Source: an uncultured Eubacteriales bacterium
GTDB taxonomy: Bacteria > Bacillota > Clostridia > Oscillospirales > Oscillospiraceae
Direction of reading: 5' to 3'
DNA length: 64,000 bases
NCBI GenBank assembly: GCA_900079765.1
Contig: LT599017.1
Span: 1,178,001 to 1,242,000 of the forward strand
Below the pieces are notes generated by a model, which saw nothing but the letters and a program-made list of their open reading frames with translations, made no database searches and was not told where the DNA came from. How positions within the stretch are numbered: the stretch's first letter is position 1; each line of letters starts with the position of its first letter. The translations under genes were made by a program, and so were the position numbers. This document shows positions 33,379 through 41,663 of this stretch, piece by piece.

Positions 33379-34797
33379 TTATCCGTGACTGTTTATATAA
33401 TTACTTAATTTTTGAACTGTTATGGCAATCTGCTCTGCTGTTGGGATTTCATCATAATTGATGTAAACGATCTGATTGTCCCAACAGAGGATGTATTCCG
33501 CAAATGCTTCATTGTGACGATAGAGCTGATAAGCCGCATCTGCCTGCCACGCGACGTCGTCTGTTTGCCGGAAATACCATATTTCTTCCTCCGGTACCTC
33601 CTGGTCATAGTGATGCATCCCGAGATAATCGTTTAGGCAGATGTCAAATAATGCGGGTAGTTTTACGGACATAATCACATAGCTCAATGTGGGAGCATGC
33701 TGTCCGTCGGGGAAAGCGCTCTGCCTTGCGGTATACTGGGCCAGAAGAAAGGACTCTCTTGCCGTCCATTCATAGGAGTAGTGCTCATAATCCGTTTCCT
33801 GCAAGTCCTCGACCTTCAACGGCAGAGGTTCGTGGTATATGTCCCAGGTACGAGTGCTGCCGTTTGACATTACGGTGGTGTAGGTTTCATCCGGGGCACT
33901 GTCAAACCATCCGGCCTTCACGCCGCGGATAATGCCCCAGGTCATGGCGCCGGTCAAAACGAGGGACAAAATTAAGCAGGAAACCAGAGTGACAGTGAGA
34001 TTCGTCCGCCTTGAGGCCTTCGCCCGTTTGAGCACGTTTTTAATTATGAATACAAGAGCGATTAAAGCTGTTACTTTCACAAGTCCTAAAACTCCACCCC
34101 AGCCAAAGCGCTGCGTTGACATGGAAGATACGACAAGAACGAGTACGACTGCTGTCAGAAACCACATGAATAGGGATACGTACTTATAGCTGCTGCTGTC
34201 AACACGGGTTGCCCCCATGTTGACAGCTTTTTTTGAGCTCCGATACCAAACTGCATAGCCGATTAAAGGTATCAGCATTTGAACTGCAAGGATCATCAGC
34301 GCCGCCATCATGAGAAGAGTCGGGCTGCTTGACAACTGACCGACCGGATCATTCAGCAATGTCTGAAACTGAAGAAATATCAAAAATAAATACATCAGAA
34401 ACATAAATATGTTGCTGGGCAGAAAGTTTTTCTTCATCGCCTTGTGTATTGCCTTGAGTTTGACCGACCCGTCTGTTTCGATCGGCGTCGGGTTTTCCCG
34501 CTCTGCGCAGAATATTTGCATCTGTGCCCATTCCGCCACCAGCTTCCATCCGGCGTCCTTGCAGTATTCATAGAAGGTCTGTTGATTTTCCGTAGGATAG
34601 GGGTTGAACTCCGAAGCTTCAGAGAAATATGTAACGGTATACGTTAACTGCTGCGGCTCGGTTTTGCGGTATTCCCAACCAAAGCGAGTGATTTTATGGA
34701 GCTGCCAGCCCTTTGAGGCCATCCTTTCAAGGTGCCGCTCGATACCCGTATAGTCATTGAACAGAAATTGTTCCAATCTACGCTTTGTCGCTTTCAT
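33379..34797 (-). CDS. DUF2812 domain membrane protein
   Basis: 472 residues. The N-terminal segment (KRRLEQFLFNDYTGIERHLERMASKGWQLHKI and GWEYRKTEPQQLTYTVTYF) is the DUF2812 pattern. Membrane helices follow at about 115-135, 150-175, 200-225, 230-250 and 265-290, then a long hydrophilic C-terminal domain probably outside the membrane. DUF2812 proteins are usually encoded beside PadR regulators, as here, with a 20-base overlap. Function is unknown; the pairing suggests a membrane stress or drug-response module under PadR control. Confidence 0.8.
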   Translation of the reverse strand: MKATKRRLEQFLFNDYTGIERHLERMASKGWQLHKITRFGWEYRKTEPQQLTYTVTYFSEASEFNPYPTENQQTFYEYCKDAGWKLVAEWAQMQIFCAERENPTPIETDGSVKLKAIHKAMKKNFLPSNIFMFLMYLFLIFLQFQTLLNDPVGQLSSSPTLLMMAALMILAVQMLIPLIGYAVWYRSSKKAVNMGATRVDSSSYKYVSLFMWFLTAVVLVLVVSSMSTQRFGWGGVLGLVKVTALIALVFIIKNVLKRAKASRRTNLTVTLVSCLILSLVLTGAMTWGIIRGVKAGWFDSAPDETYTTVMSNGSTRTWDIYHEPLPLKVEDLQETDYEHYSYEWTARESFLLAQYTARQSAFPDGQHAPTLSYVIMSVKLPALFDICLNDYLGMHHYDQEVPEEEIWYFRQTDDVAWQADAAYQLYRHNEAFAEYILCWDNQIVYINYDEIPTAEQIAITVQKLSNYINSHG

Positions 34798-35122
34798 CAG
34801 AGGAGCCTCCGTTTCTTATCACATATTGGCGGTAATCTGCTGTCAGCGTCATCAAGCGCTGATACTCCGCCTCAAGCGCCTGGATGCCTGTGGCGGTAAT
34901 CAAATAACTGCGCCTGCGGCCTTCGACCTTCGTTTCGCAAATCATGCCCGCGTCTACAAAGCTCTCCAGAAGATTATATAGCGTGCCCGGACCCACGGAG
35001 ACCCGCTCGCCGGTCATGGCGCGGACCTTTTCCATAATGTCCATGCCGTAGCATTCCGATTGTAAGCAAAGCAGGATGTAAAACATCTGCTCAGTCAATG
35101 TCTGAAATTTCTCTCTGGCCAC
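34778..35122 (-). CDS. PadR family transcriptional regulator
   Basis: 114 residues starting at GTG 35122 with AAGGAG 7 bases upstream. Typical PadR winged helix: LTEQMFYILLCLQSECYGMDIMEKVRAMTGERVSVGPGTLYNLLESFVDAGMICETKVEGRRRSYLITATG. The C-terminal helix gives dimerisation. It overlaps the DUF2812 gene start by 20 bases, so the two are co-translated and the regulator probably represses both. Confidence 0.92.
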   Translation of the reverse strand: MAREKFQTLTEQMFYILLCLQSECYGMDIMEKVRAMTGERVSVGPGTLYNLLESFVDAGMICETKVEGRRRSYLITATGIQALEAEYQRLMTLTADYRQYVIRNGGSSDESDKA

Positions 35123-35262
35123 ATCTGGGCTCCTTTTTAATAATTATCGAATATCGCCAATGTCAACAGAGAATTATCCGCAAAGGTTTCTCTAGATAGG
35201 ATTTATAAATTCAAAAAGGGCGCTGGTCATAAAACGAGAAACCTGTGGTCTTAAAAGGTTGA

Positions 35263-35296
35263 AAGGTGACAGTACCGGTTTCGGTACTGTCACCTT
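35263..35296. terminator. Strong hairpin in the gap 35123-35451
   Basis: A 15-base perfect inverted repeat (35263-35277 / 35282-35296) with loop GTTT and TTCATTTT after it. The rest of the gap shows no gene. Confidence 0.8.
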
Positions 35297-35451
35297 CATT
35301 TTGATTATTATTTAGCTGTTTCTTTGTCTACGTACACGGCAAAAATTGAAAGGGCCCGCCGGAAACAAGAAAAATAGATATCTGAGGTAACACGGCCCTT
35401 ACTTTTGTAGGTATAATTTAATAGTCCAATAAGGAGAAGAAAGGATTATGC

Positions 35452-36240
35452 TCATTCTGCATGATGCACACCAGGACCAGAGGGAATCAGGATTTGTCCA
35501 TCCAGTCCATCCACCATATCAATTTGTACAATCACATCGTCTTTTGCGAGAAATAGAATCGAGCGGTTTGTGCCTTCCGGTGCGTAAAAATAGCAACTAT
35601 CGTGAGGAGCGTTGCCGTAGTCTGAATCATTGTCCACCCAATATCCCTCGTGTTTCTGAACTTCCGGATAAACCTCCTTTAGCTCTGCCAGCGTGTTACC
35701 CGGGTGAATGCCTCGTGGCGTTTTACAGTCTGGCTGAGTGGTAGAAATATAGTATATGACGCAGTATTCCGGTTCGCCCGGCTGATCACCGTAAAAGTCA
35801 CTAAAAATCGTCAGTGAAAACCCGTCGTAGTAGCGGTACTCAACGGTACCAAAGCTCAGCGCCGCCAAATCCTGCGCCGGTTCGGAGGTGATATCAATAC
35901 CGTCATAGGGTAGACCAAGTGTTGCCTCGTAAGCATCACCCAGTCCCACATGCCAAGGGTCCCCGTTTCCCTCAGGCCAGGGTGTCGTCATGGCCCATTC
36001 CGAATCAAAAGCCCAAGCGTTCTTGATGCTCCCAATTTCTTCCGGAGAAAGTTGGGTATCAATGCTGAGTGGCGCAGAGTTTTCGGGGCTTGCGGTCACC
36101 ATGGGAGGAGCGGGGGACGCCGTAACCGGTGACGGAGTTAATGAGGCAGTAGGTTTGATTGGTTTCGGTGTGCAAGCTGTCAGCGGCAGAGCCAGTAAAC
36201 ATATACAGAGCAACAGTAGCAGGAGACTTTTGCTTTTCAC
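35452..36240 (-). CDS. Hypothetical lipoprotein
   Basis: 262 residues from GTG 36240. A lipoprotein signal peptide (KSKSLLLLLLCICLLALPLTAC, lipobox Cys near residue 23) and a Thr/Pro/Ser-rich linker (about 24-60) precede a soluble domain of about 200 residues with alternating strands and GDAYEATLGLPYDGI, DFYGDQPGEPEYCVIYYI and GIHPGNTLAELKEVYPE. I do not recognise the domain. It would face outward on the membrane. The ribosome site is weak (GAGGGA). AT/GC content is intermediate. Confidence 0.7.
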   Translation of the reverse strand: MKSKSLLLLLLCICLLALPLTACTPKPIKPTASLTPSPVTASPAPPMVTASPENSAPLSIDTQLSPEEIGSIKNAWAFDSEWAMTTPWPEGNGDPWHVGLGDAYEATLGLPYDGIDITSEPAQDLAALSFGTVEYRYYDGFSLTIFSDFYGDQPGEPEYCVIYYISTTQPDCKTPRGIHPGNTLAELKEVYPEVQKHEGYWVDNDSDYGNAPHDSCYFYAPEGTNRSILFLAKDDVIVQIDMVDGLDGQILIPSGPGVHHAE

Positions 36241-36418
36241 GTTACATCCCTCATTCTACAACAGTTCCAGCGCCCTGGCGGAATCTACCAAAGAAAAGCT
36301 TTTGTCGATGAAGTCGCAGCTGCTCCACCGATAATCTGCTGAACTTTTGCATTGCTTGAGAATTTGCTCAAACCCAACTTCACCCGTTTCCTTGATATCA
36401 TATCATCAAATAGTAAAA

Positions 36419-36457
36419 AAAGACATAACATATCCTTGACGGAAATGTTATGTCTTT
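36419..36457 (-). terminator. Terminator downstream of the split tRNA gene
   Basis: AGACATAACAT (36421-36431) pairs with ATGTTATGTCT (36445-36455). On the minus strand it follows the tRNA 3' end by a few bases and is followed by a T run. Confidence 0.85.
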
Positions 36458-36458
36458 C

Positions 36459-36490
36459 TGGTGGACCTGATGGGATTCGAACCCACGACC
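36459..36490 (-). pseudogene. 3' half of a tRNA-Ala(CGC) gene, split by a mobile element
   Basis: On the minus strand these 32 bases are the end of the variable loop, the T arm (GTGGG-TTCGAAT-CCCAT) and the 3' acceptor strand CAGGTCC followed by ACCA. The acceptor strand pairs perfectly, including a G3-U70 wobble typical of alanine tRNAs, with GGGCCTG in the 5' half located at 43897-43903. Both halves include GGTC of the variable loop. Joined, they give a complete 76-base cloverleaf with anticodon CGC. Confidence 0.9.
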
Positions 36491-36502
36491 GTGTGATGCC
36501 AG

Positions 36503-36513
36503 TAAAACCACAT
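36503..36513. repeat. Left arm of the element's attachment site
   Basis: TAAAACCACAT, the inverse of 43833-43843, 12 bases inside the GACC core. It overlaps the recombinase stop codon region. Confidence 0.8.
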
Positions 36514-38132
36514 TATAATTCAATCAGGCTCATGCCGATAAACTGATAGTAAATGTCTATTTGCTGCGTGCATTTGCCATCTTCACCCTTTTCCCGCTGG
36601 TGCACAACAATCTTTTGAATCAGCTTGTTAAGGATTCGGGCGTCCAGATAACGAATGTCCGTGTACTCGGTAATAATGTCTGCAAACCGCTTTGCATTGT
36701 TCAGCGCTTGCTGTTTTGCTTCTGCCGCTGTATCGTAGGCATCCAGCTTTTTCTTGATCTCGGCCTGCTCACGCTCATACTCGGAGGATAGTGTACAAAA
36801 GCGGTCATCGGAAATTACCCCGGCGGCGTTTTGCTCCAGCAGCTTCTTGATGATGCCATTAAGCGCGCCGCAACGCTTACGCATCCGCTCTATCTCTCTT
36901 TTTTGTGCCACGCTCTGCTGTTCTTCCTGTGCGGTCAGGGAGCGGGACAGTTCCTCTACATAGCGGTCATGGTACAGTGCGGCATAACGGGCTTGCCTGC
37001 GTATGTCGTGCCCCACCACATACGCCAGTTGAGACAGCGTCACATAGTGGGTAGAGCAGAACTCCTTGCCGTGGCGCATATAGTACCAGCATTTGTACTG
37101 TCCATCGTCCGGCATGGTCTTGCGGGGTGAGCGGGAAAAGGAGAGGGCGCTCCCGCAGTCTGAGCAGTAGAGAAGTCCCGCGAACATCTGGGGCGTGCCG
37201 TCGGCGCAGGCTCGTCTGCGCACAGCAAGCTGCTTTTGTACCAGCTCCCACTGCTCACGTGGGACGATGGCATCATGGGTATCCTCAACGGTAATCCATT
37301 CTTCTGGCGGCTTTACATACTCCTTGCCCTTCATAACCTTGTTGCCCCTGCGACCTTGAGAAAGCTGACCGAGGTATACTGGGTTTTTAAGAATGGTCTG
37401 GATGGATGTAACGTGCCAGAGGTTGTCGGTGTTCCAATGCTCCTGTGGAAAGCAACCGGGGCTTTTTTGATTGGCGTAGGCGCTGGGGTTCGGGATTCCA
37501 TCGGCGTGCAGTACGCGCGCAATGCGGTTGTAGCCATCACCGGATGCCGCCATGTCAAAAATCCGTTTGACCACAAGAGCCGCTTCCTCATCAATGACCA
37601 GATGATGCCGGTCGTTGGGGTCGCGCATATAGCCGTAGGGAGGCTTGAAGCCCACAAACAAGCCCTGCTTCGCCCGGATTTGTTTGGCCGCCTTGGTCTT
37701 TTCAGAGATTCCACGGGCATAGAAATCGTTCATCATATTGATGATTGCCACGTTCAAGTCTGACTTGCCCCGGATGGTATCTACGTTATCGCCGGGGGCG
37801 ATGAAGCGGATATCGTTCTGCACAAAGTATCGATCCAGATACATCCCGGCTTCATAGTAGTTGCGCCCAAAGCGGCTGAGGTCTTTGCAGATAACCGTGT
37901 TGATTTGTCCCGCTTCGATTGCCCCAAGCATTCTCTGAAATTCCGGGCGCTCAAAAGAGGTTCCGCTCACACCATCATCAATGTAATAATCCACGATACG
38001 GAAGTTGTGCTGCTTGCAATAATCAGTCAGCAGGGCTTTTTGTGTTTGGATACTTTCGCTCTCGCCAGAGGTTTGGTCGTCTACGGATAACCGGCAATAA
38101 ATGCCGGCGTTTACTGTTGCGATGCTGTTCAT
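36513..38132 (-). CDS. Large serine recombinase (integrase) of the element
   Basis: 539 residues. The N-terminal resolvase domain has the catalytic Ser16 in IYCRLSVDDQ and the conserved DLSRFGRNY and SDLNVAIINMMNDFYARGISEKTKA stretches. A recombinase domain (about 165-270) follows. Next come a zinc ribbon with CSDCGSALSFS and later Cys residues (about 325-365), a coiled coil (about 400-470) and the YYQFIG C-terminal end common to Tn4451/Tn5397-type recombinases. Joins attP to the tRNA target and excises the element. Its stop lies 23 bases from the left core, so it is at the very end of the element. Confidence 0.93.
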   Translation of the reverse strand: MNSIATVNAGIYCRLSVDDQTSGESESIQTQKALLTDYCKQHNFRIVDYYIDDGVSGTSFERPEFQRMLGAIEAGQINTVICKDLSRFGRNYYEAGMYLDRYFVQNDIRFIAPGDNVDTIRGKSDLNVAIINMMNDFYARGISEKTKAAKQIRAKQGLFVGFKPPYGYMRDPNDRHHLVIDEEAALVVKRIFDMAASGDGYNRIARVLHADGIPNPSAYANQKSPGCFPQEHWNTDNLWHVTSIQTILKNPVYLGQLSQGRRGNKVMKGKEYVKPPEEWITVEDTHDAIVPREQWELVQKQLAVRRRACADGTPQMFAGLLYCSDCGSALSFSRSPRKTMPDDGQYKCWYYMRHGKEFCSTHYVTLSQLAYVVGHDIRRQARYAALYHDRYVEELSRSLTAQEEQQSVAQKREIERMRKRCGALNGIIKKLLEQNAAGVISDDRFCTLSSEYEREQAEIKKKLDAYDTAAEAKQQALNNAKRFADIITEYTDIRYLDARILNKLIQKIVVHQREKGEDGKCTQQIDIYYQFIGMSLIEL

Positions 38133-38251
38133 ACGACTCCTTTCCCAGACTGATTTCGCCTGAAAATCAAGCGTCCGGTTCGCAACAGCAACCTGTCTTG
38201 GGGACAGTATACCATTGCCGTTGCGAACAAGCTATGGTTTTTCAGAAGAAA

Positions 38252-38437
38252 TTAAGCATCAATTTCTTCTGTTTCCCCATCTTCAATCAGCTGATCTACC
38301 ATAAGCTCCTGCAGCCTGGGGACGATGCTTTCCCAACCGCAAAATAGGCTGTGAACAACAAATGTGCAGTTTTTATACTCATAGGAGCTAAATGCTTCAT
38401 GCACTGGAATCATATAGGCTCGCTTTTCCTGTTCCAT
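38252..38437 (-). CDS. Small element-encoded protein, TnpW-like
   Basis: 61 residues between the recombinase and relaxase genes. The central KNCTFVVHSLFCGWESIVPRLQELM resembles the strand-helix core of the short TnpW proteins found at this position in Tn4451-like elements, but with an extra N-terminal segment. Function unknown. It starts 10 bases after the relaxase stop and has AGGAGG-like purines upstream. Confidence 0.6.
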   Translation of the reverse strand: MEQEKRAYMIPVHEAFSSYEYKNCTFVVHSLFCGWESIVPRLQELMVDQLIEDGETEEIDA

Positions 38438-38446
38438 TTTTTCCTC

Positions 38447-39421
38447 CTACATTGTCATGGAGAATCCATGATATTGCTCATATTCCTCATCCTGCTCATC
38501 ACGGACAGCATACTGTGCTGTTCGTTCAACCTTTTTACCACGGCGCAGCATACGCTGAATTTCTTCCTCGCTATGGTGGACGGTTTCCAGATGAAATCGG
38601 TCATTATCCCCTGCAGCAAGGGCATCCAAAATAGAGGCAAGTCCACAAACAGCATCATCCAGTGTCGGCGCAGGCTCACCGATTTCCCGATATGCGATAC
38701 GGCTATCCAGATACTCCTTTCCACCCATTTCAAAGTAATGCTCCATGTTAGTCCGCAGCAGCGTCTGGTCGAACAGCTTACTGTCCCGGCAAACATAGTC
38801 TTCGGGTGTGGAGTAGGTAATGTACTTATGCCCTGGCTCCCACTTCACCTTGTAATCAAACAGCTCCATGAAGCGGATAAATTCTTCTCTGGAATAGCTC
38901 TGCTCCATCCCCTTACGGATGTAGTGCCGCAGCTTTTTCTTCCAGCTTGGAATGGCAAATGGGTCAGCCTTTACTTCGGTAACGGATAAACCATGCTGTC
39001 TGCATAGCTCGTTGGAAAACTCCTTGGCCTGTGCCATTTCTCTGGCCGACTGGTGAAATTTCTTGCCGGTTTCATAGCTGACGCTGTTGAGAATAATGTG
39101 ATTGTGCTTGTGAGCGGTGTTCATGTGGGTGGCTACAACCGCCTGAAAGCCGGAGAAATAACCTGCGAACTCCAATCCAATCTGGTGCGCCGTTTCAAAA
39201 TCCAGCTCGTCCTTCGGAGAAAATGCCTGCACGATATGGTAGTAGCTGCGCCCGTCTGTCTTGCGGAACTGCTTTTTCACTACCTCAAATTCGTCCTGCG
39301 CCGTCTGCGCCAGACAGTTCACCCCGGTGATGAGGCTATCCAGCGTCTTTTCCCGGTTGGTGACATACTCTAAAATATCTTTTATCCCACGCGAGACAGC
39401 AACGAATTTAACGCTTGCCAT
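38447..39421 (-). CDS. Relaxase / mobilization protein (MobA/VirD2-type)
   Basis: 324 residues. N-terminal relaxase domain with the metal-binding histidine cluster in HMNTAHKHNHIILNSV (about residues 103-118), preceded by SYYHIVQAFSPKDELDFETAHQIGLEFA. This enzyme nicks oriT and leads a single strand into a recipient cell. It is shorter than many Tn-encoded relaxases (400-450 residues), with a reduced C-terminal part. It overlaps mobC by 40 bases. The nicking Tyr is not assigned with certainty. Confidence 0.88.
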   Translation of the reverse strand: MASVKFVAVSRGIKDILEYVTNREKTLDSLITGVNCLAQTAQDEFEVVKKQFRKTDGRSYYHIVQAFSPKDELDFETAHQIGLEFAGYFSGFQAVVATHMNTAHKHNHIILNSVSYETGKKFHQSAREMAQAKEFSNELCRQHGLSVTEVKADPFAIPSWKKKLRHYIRKGMEQSYSREEFIRFMELFDYKVKWEPGHKYITYSTPEDYVCRDSKLFDQTLLRTNMEHYFEMGGKEYLDSRIAYREIGEPAPTLDDAVCGLASILDALAAGDNDRFHLETVHHSEEEIQRMLRRGKKVERTAQYAVRDEQDEEYEQYHGFSMTM

Positions 39422-39693
39422 ACCTGCCGATACACCTCCTCCAGATCCTTTGGGTTGACAAATTCTATCCGTCCCTGACGTGCCAACACGGTCATCTGAT
39501 TAAGATTGTTACCCTGCCGCCGTAGCTCAGTGAGCAGTTCTCTCAGCCCACCGAGGACAACAATCTCCTTTTCGCAGGCAGATTCCCGAAGCAGCTCGCT
39601 TACTGTTCTGCCTGATTTGATACAGTTTTCCATGATGGTGCGGTACTCTGAGTCGGTAACCCGTACCTTCAAAATCCTTTTTCTTTCTGCCAT
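39382..39693 (-). CDS. mobC: Relaxosome accessory protein MobC
   Basis: 103 residues from ATG 39693, with GGAGGG five bases upstream. Ribbon-helix-helix-like N-terminus (RILKVRVTDSEYRTIMENCIKSGRTVSELLRESA) followed by the conserved LTELRRQGNNLNQMTVLARQG of the MobC family. It binds DNA near oriT and helps the relaxase. It overlaps the relaxase gene by 40 bases, so they are co-expressed. Confidence 0.9.
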   Translation of the reverse strand: MAERKRILKVRVTDSEYRTIMENCIKSGRTVSELLRESACEKEIVVLGGLRELLTELRRQGNNLNQMTVLARQGRIEFVNPKDLEEVYRQVWQALNSLLSRVG

Positions 39694-39719
39694 AATTCCC
39701 TCCGTCATCGTTTCATAGG

Positions 39720-40130
39720 GGTGCGGGCTTAGCCCGCTTCTGCCATGTGGGCGGTGGGGCAATTGCCCCACCGTACCACAAAGGCGAAACTTGCCACTCC
39801 CCAAGGGAGTGAATCTCCGTAATCGTAGCCTTTGCCTTTATCATCAGAAAAGAGAGAGGAAAGATACTAAGGCGACTACCCGCTTGCCTGTAGCTGTGCG
39901 ATATTCTGCAATCCTCCTTCCTGCGCCGGTTGCGCTATGTATGGATTTAGGGAAAAAGAAAAAGACCTGCACATCTGACGTTAAGCAAAACATGAATGGC
40001 AGTACATTATTTCAGTACTGCAAGGTTTGCTTAACCTCAAATATGTAAGTCTTAGGAGTTGGTGAGGTTACCATATTGAATTGTAAAGAAAAACGCTTAT
40101 GTGCAAGGAAATTTCTTCCTTGCACATAGC
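39720..40130. other. Candidate oriT and hairpin-rich non-coding region
   Basis: The 697 bases from 39694 to 40390 have no gene I can support. Upstream of mobC lie three inverted repeats in a row: GCGGGCTTAGCCCGC (39723-39737), a 20-base GGTGGGGCAA-type palindrome (39753-39772) and CACTCCC-CAA-GGGAGTG (39795-39811). Two larger hairpins follow at 39980-40035 and 40098-40126. Clustered inverted repeats beside mobC are usual for transfer origins; the nick site is not identified. Confidence 0.45.
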
Positions 40131-40390
40131 TTAACAGATAAATTTACTTTTTGTCAAGAGTGGATGTATAAATTTCTTTTTGACGGGGCATACTATTTGG
40201 TTTCTGGGAAATCATCTGAAATATTCCATTGCGGCGGAGCCTTTCACTTGGATATTTCCCGTTACTGACTTTGGCGCATTCTCGCCCACGAGCACTTCAA
40301 GGAAGGGCGGTAGGGGAATTGCCCCATGTACGTTTCAAAATCGTATACAGGGCGAATGGCGGGGGCAAGCAGCGGTCTGCGATGCGGTGG

Positions 40391-40714
40391 CTATGTTTCG
40401 TCTGGCGATTCTGCAAAAGGCATAGAAAAGCGGCCGTTTCCATCGAGAGTTTTCTCAAGGGAACGGCCGCTATCGTATTGATGCAGTTGTGTAAATAAAC
40501 ACCATGCCAACCAAAATCCACAAGAGAAGCTCTCTCTGGCACGGGCACCTGCAATGAGGTCTTTGTTGTCAATGATTCGCAGCACCAGCTTGCGCTCAGG
40601 CTTTTCCAAACTACAAATGAGCTGCTGGTGGCATTTTTCTATTTCCTGTTGGGTTTCAGCGTCAGGGATAAAGTGATTGTATTGGTCATGTAGCTCGTCC
40701 AATGGTTTTTGCAT
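40391..40714 (-). CDS. DUF6809-like element-encoded protein
   Basis: 107 residues, helical and cytosolic. The layout MQKPLDELHDQYNHFIPDAETQQEIEKCHQQL, then RKLVLRIIDNKDLIAGARARESFSCGFWLAWCLFTQL matches small proteins often carried by Clostridia transposons and annotated DUF6809. Function unknown. A purine-rich AGGAGGTGAG lies before the start. It separates the mobilization genes from the restriction-modification pair. Confidence 0.65.
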   Translation of the reverse strand: MQKPLDELHDQYNHFIPDAETQQEIEKCHQQLICSLEKPERKLVLRIIDNKDLIAGARARESFSCGFWLAWCLFTQLHQYDSGRSLEKTLDGNGRFSMPFAESPDET

Positions 40715-40876
40715 CCTGTCTCACCTCCTGTTAGTGACACAGGATACCACAGAAATATATAAATAGCCATTATTTTTAAACAATAAATCACTTGACAACT
40801 TTAATTTGCCAAGTTAATATACCAACATTCTTAAACAACAAGAGTTCTTGTCGGCTATGTATAAATCATGCTATAA

Positions 40877-41512
40877 TTAATTGTATCCTTTGTATGGCGT
40901 ATTGTTAGTATGCTTATATGGTATACACGACTCATCAAAATATAACAGTTGCATTTTATTAAAGCTGTCTGTTTTAATTACAGCCGTTTTTCCTGAATCT
41001 CCCTCAGTATTACTGCAACTAAAATCATGTGAATATAAATAGCCAAACTTGACTTCCCATATTGTTACTGTGTCGCCACGATTTTTCGTACCTTTTAGAA
41101 ATTCTCCATTTTCATTGGTCAGGACATAACGATATGTGATATAGTATCCCTCTTTGGGCTGATGGCCTTTTGGGGAATTAGTCTCAAGCGCGGTTTTAAT
41201 TTCTATGCCAGCTAAATTGGGCTCTATTGGAATGATATCTGGATATGTATGGGGCTTATTTCTTTCATATAAACCATTACTGTATTGAGCAAATCCTGCA
41301 CCTAAAAGATTTCCTACAATTGAGGATAAATTTGCCAACTCTATTAGCTGGGATACTTTAGGAGAGCCATTTGCTATTAAATTTGAGTCAATCATATCTA
41401 AAGTATTATAACAGTGAGAAATACTATCCAAGAGCATGGTTGGGGTAATGAAAACATCATTACTAAAATAGAAATTTCTCTCCATTATATTTGATTTTTG
41501 AGCAATTCTCAA
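40877..41512 (-). CDS. Probable type II restriction endonuclease
   Basis: About 211 residues. I assign it as the endonuclease because it faces the C5-methyltransferase gene across 151 bases. It also has a PD-(D/E)xK-like motif: YPDIIPIEPNLAGIEIKTALE, with Asp, then Glu-x-Lys, followed by KGHQPKEGYYITYRYVL, a stretch that recalls HaeIII/NgoPII-like enzymes. A TTG at 41512 has GGAGGT 7 bases upstream; an ATG sits 9 codons later. Very AT-rich compared with the chromosome. The recognition sequence cannot be deduced. Confidence 0.7.
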   Translation of the reverse strand: MRIAQKSNIMERNFYFSNDVFITPTMLLDSISHCYNTLDMIDSNLIANGSPKVSQLIELANLSSIVGNLLGAGFAQYSNGLYERNKPHTYPDIIPIEPNLAGIEIKTALETNSPKGHQPKEGYYITYRYVLTNENGEFLKGTKNRGDTVTIWEVKFGYLYSHDFSCSNTEGDSGKTAVIKTDSFNKMQLLYFDESCIPYKHTNNTPYKGYN

Positions 41513-41663
41513 AATAATAACCTCCAATCAGTGTGTTTAAATAAAAGCGTTAAATTAAAGATTAAGGACTAATCTGTAAATGGAAACACAAGCAATAAAG
41601 TTTAATTTTGATGTACAGTAATAACTATATAATAATTTTTGTATTTGCACAAGGGGTATTGGA

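Noticed and set aside
36352-36546. A 64-codon open frame containing GPDGIRTHDR
   Set aside because: This is the well-known false translation across a tRNA 3' half; the DNA is the split tRNA-Ala and its terminator.
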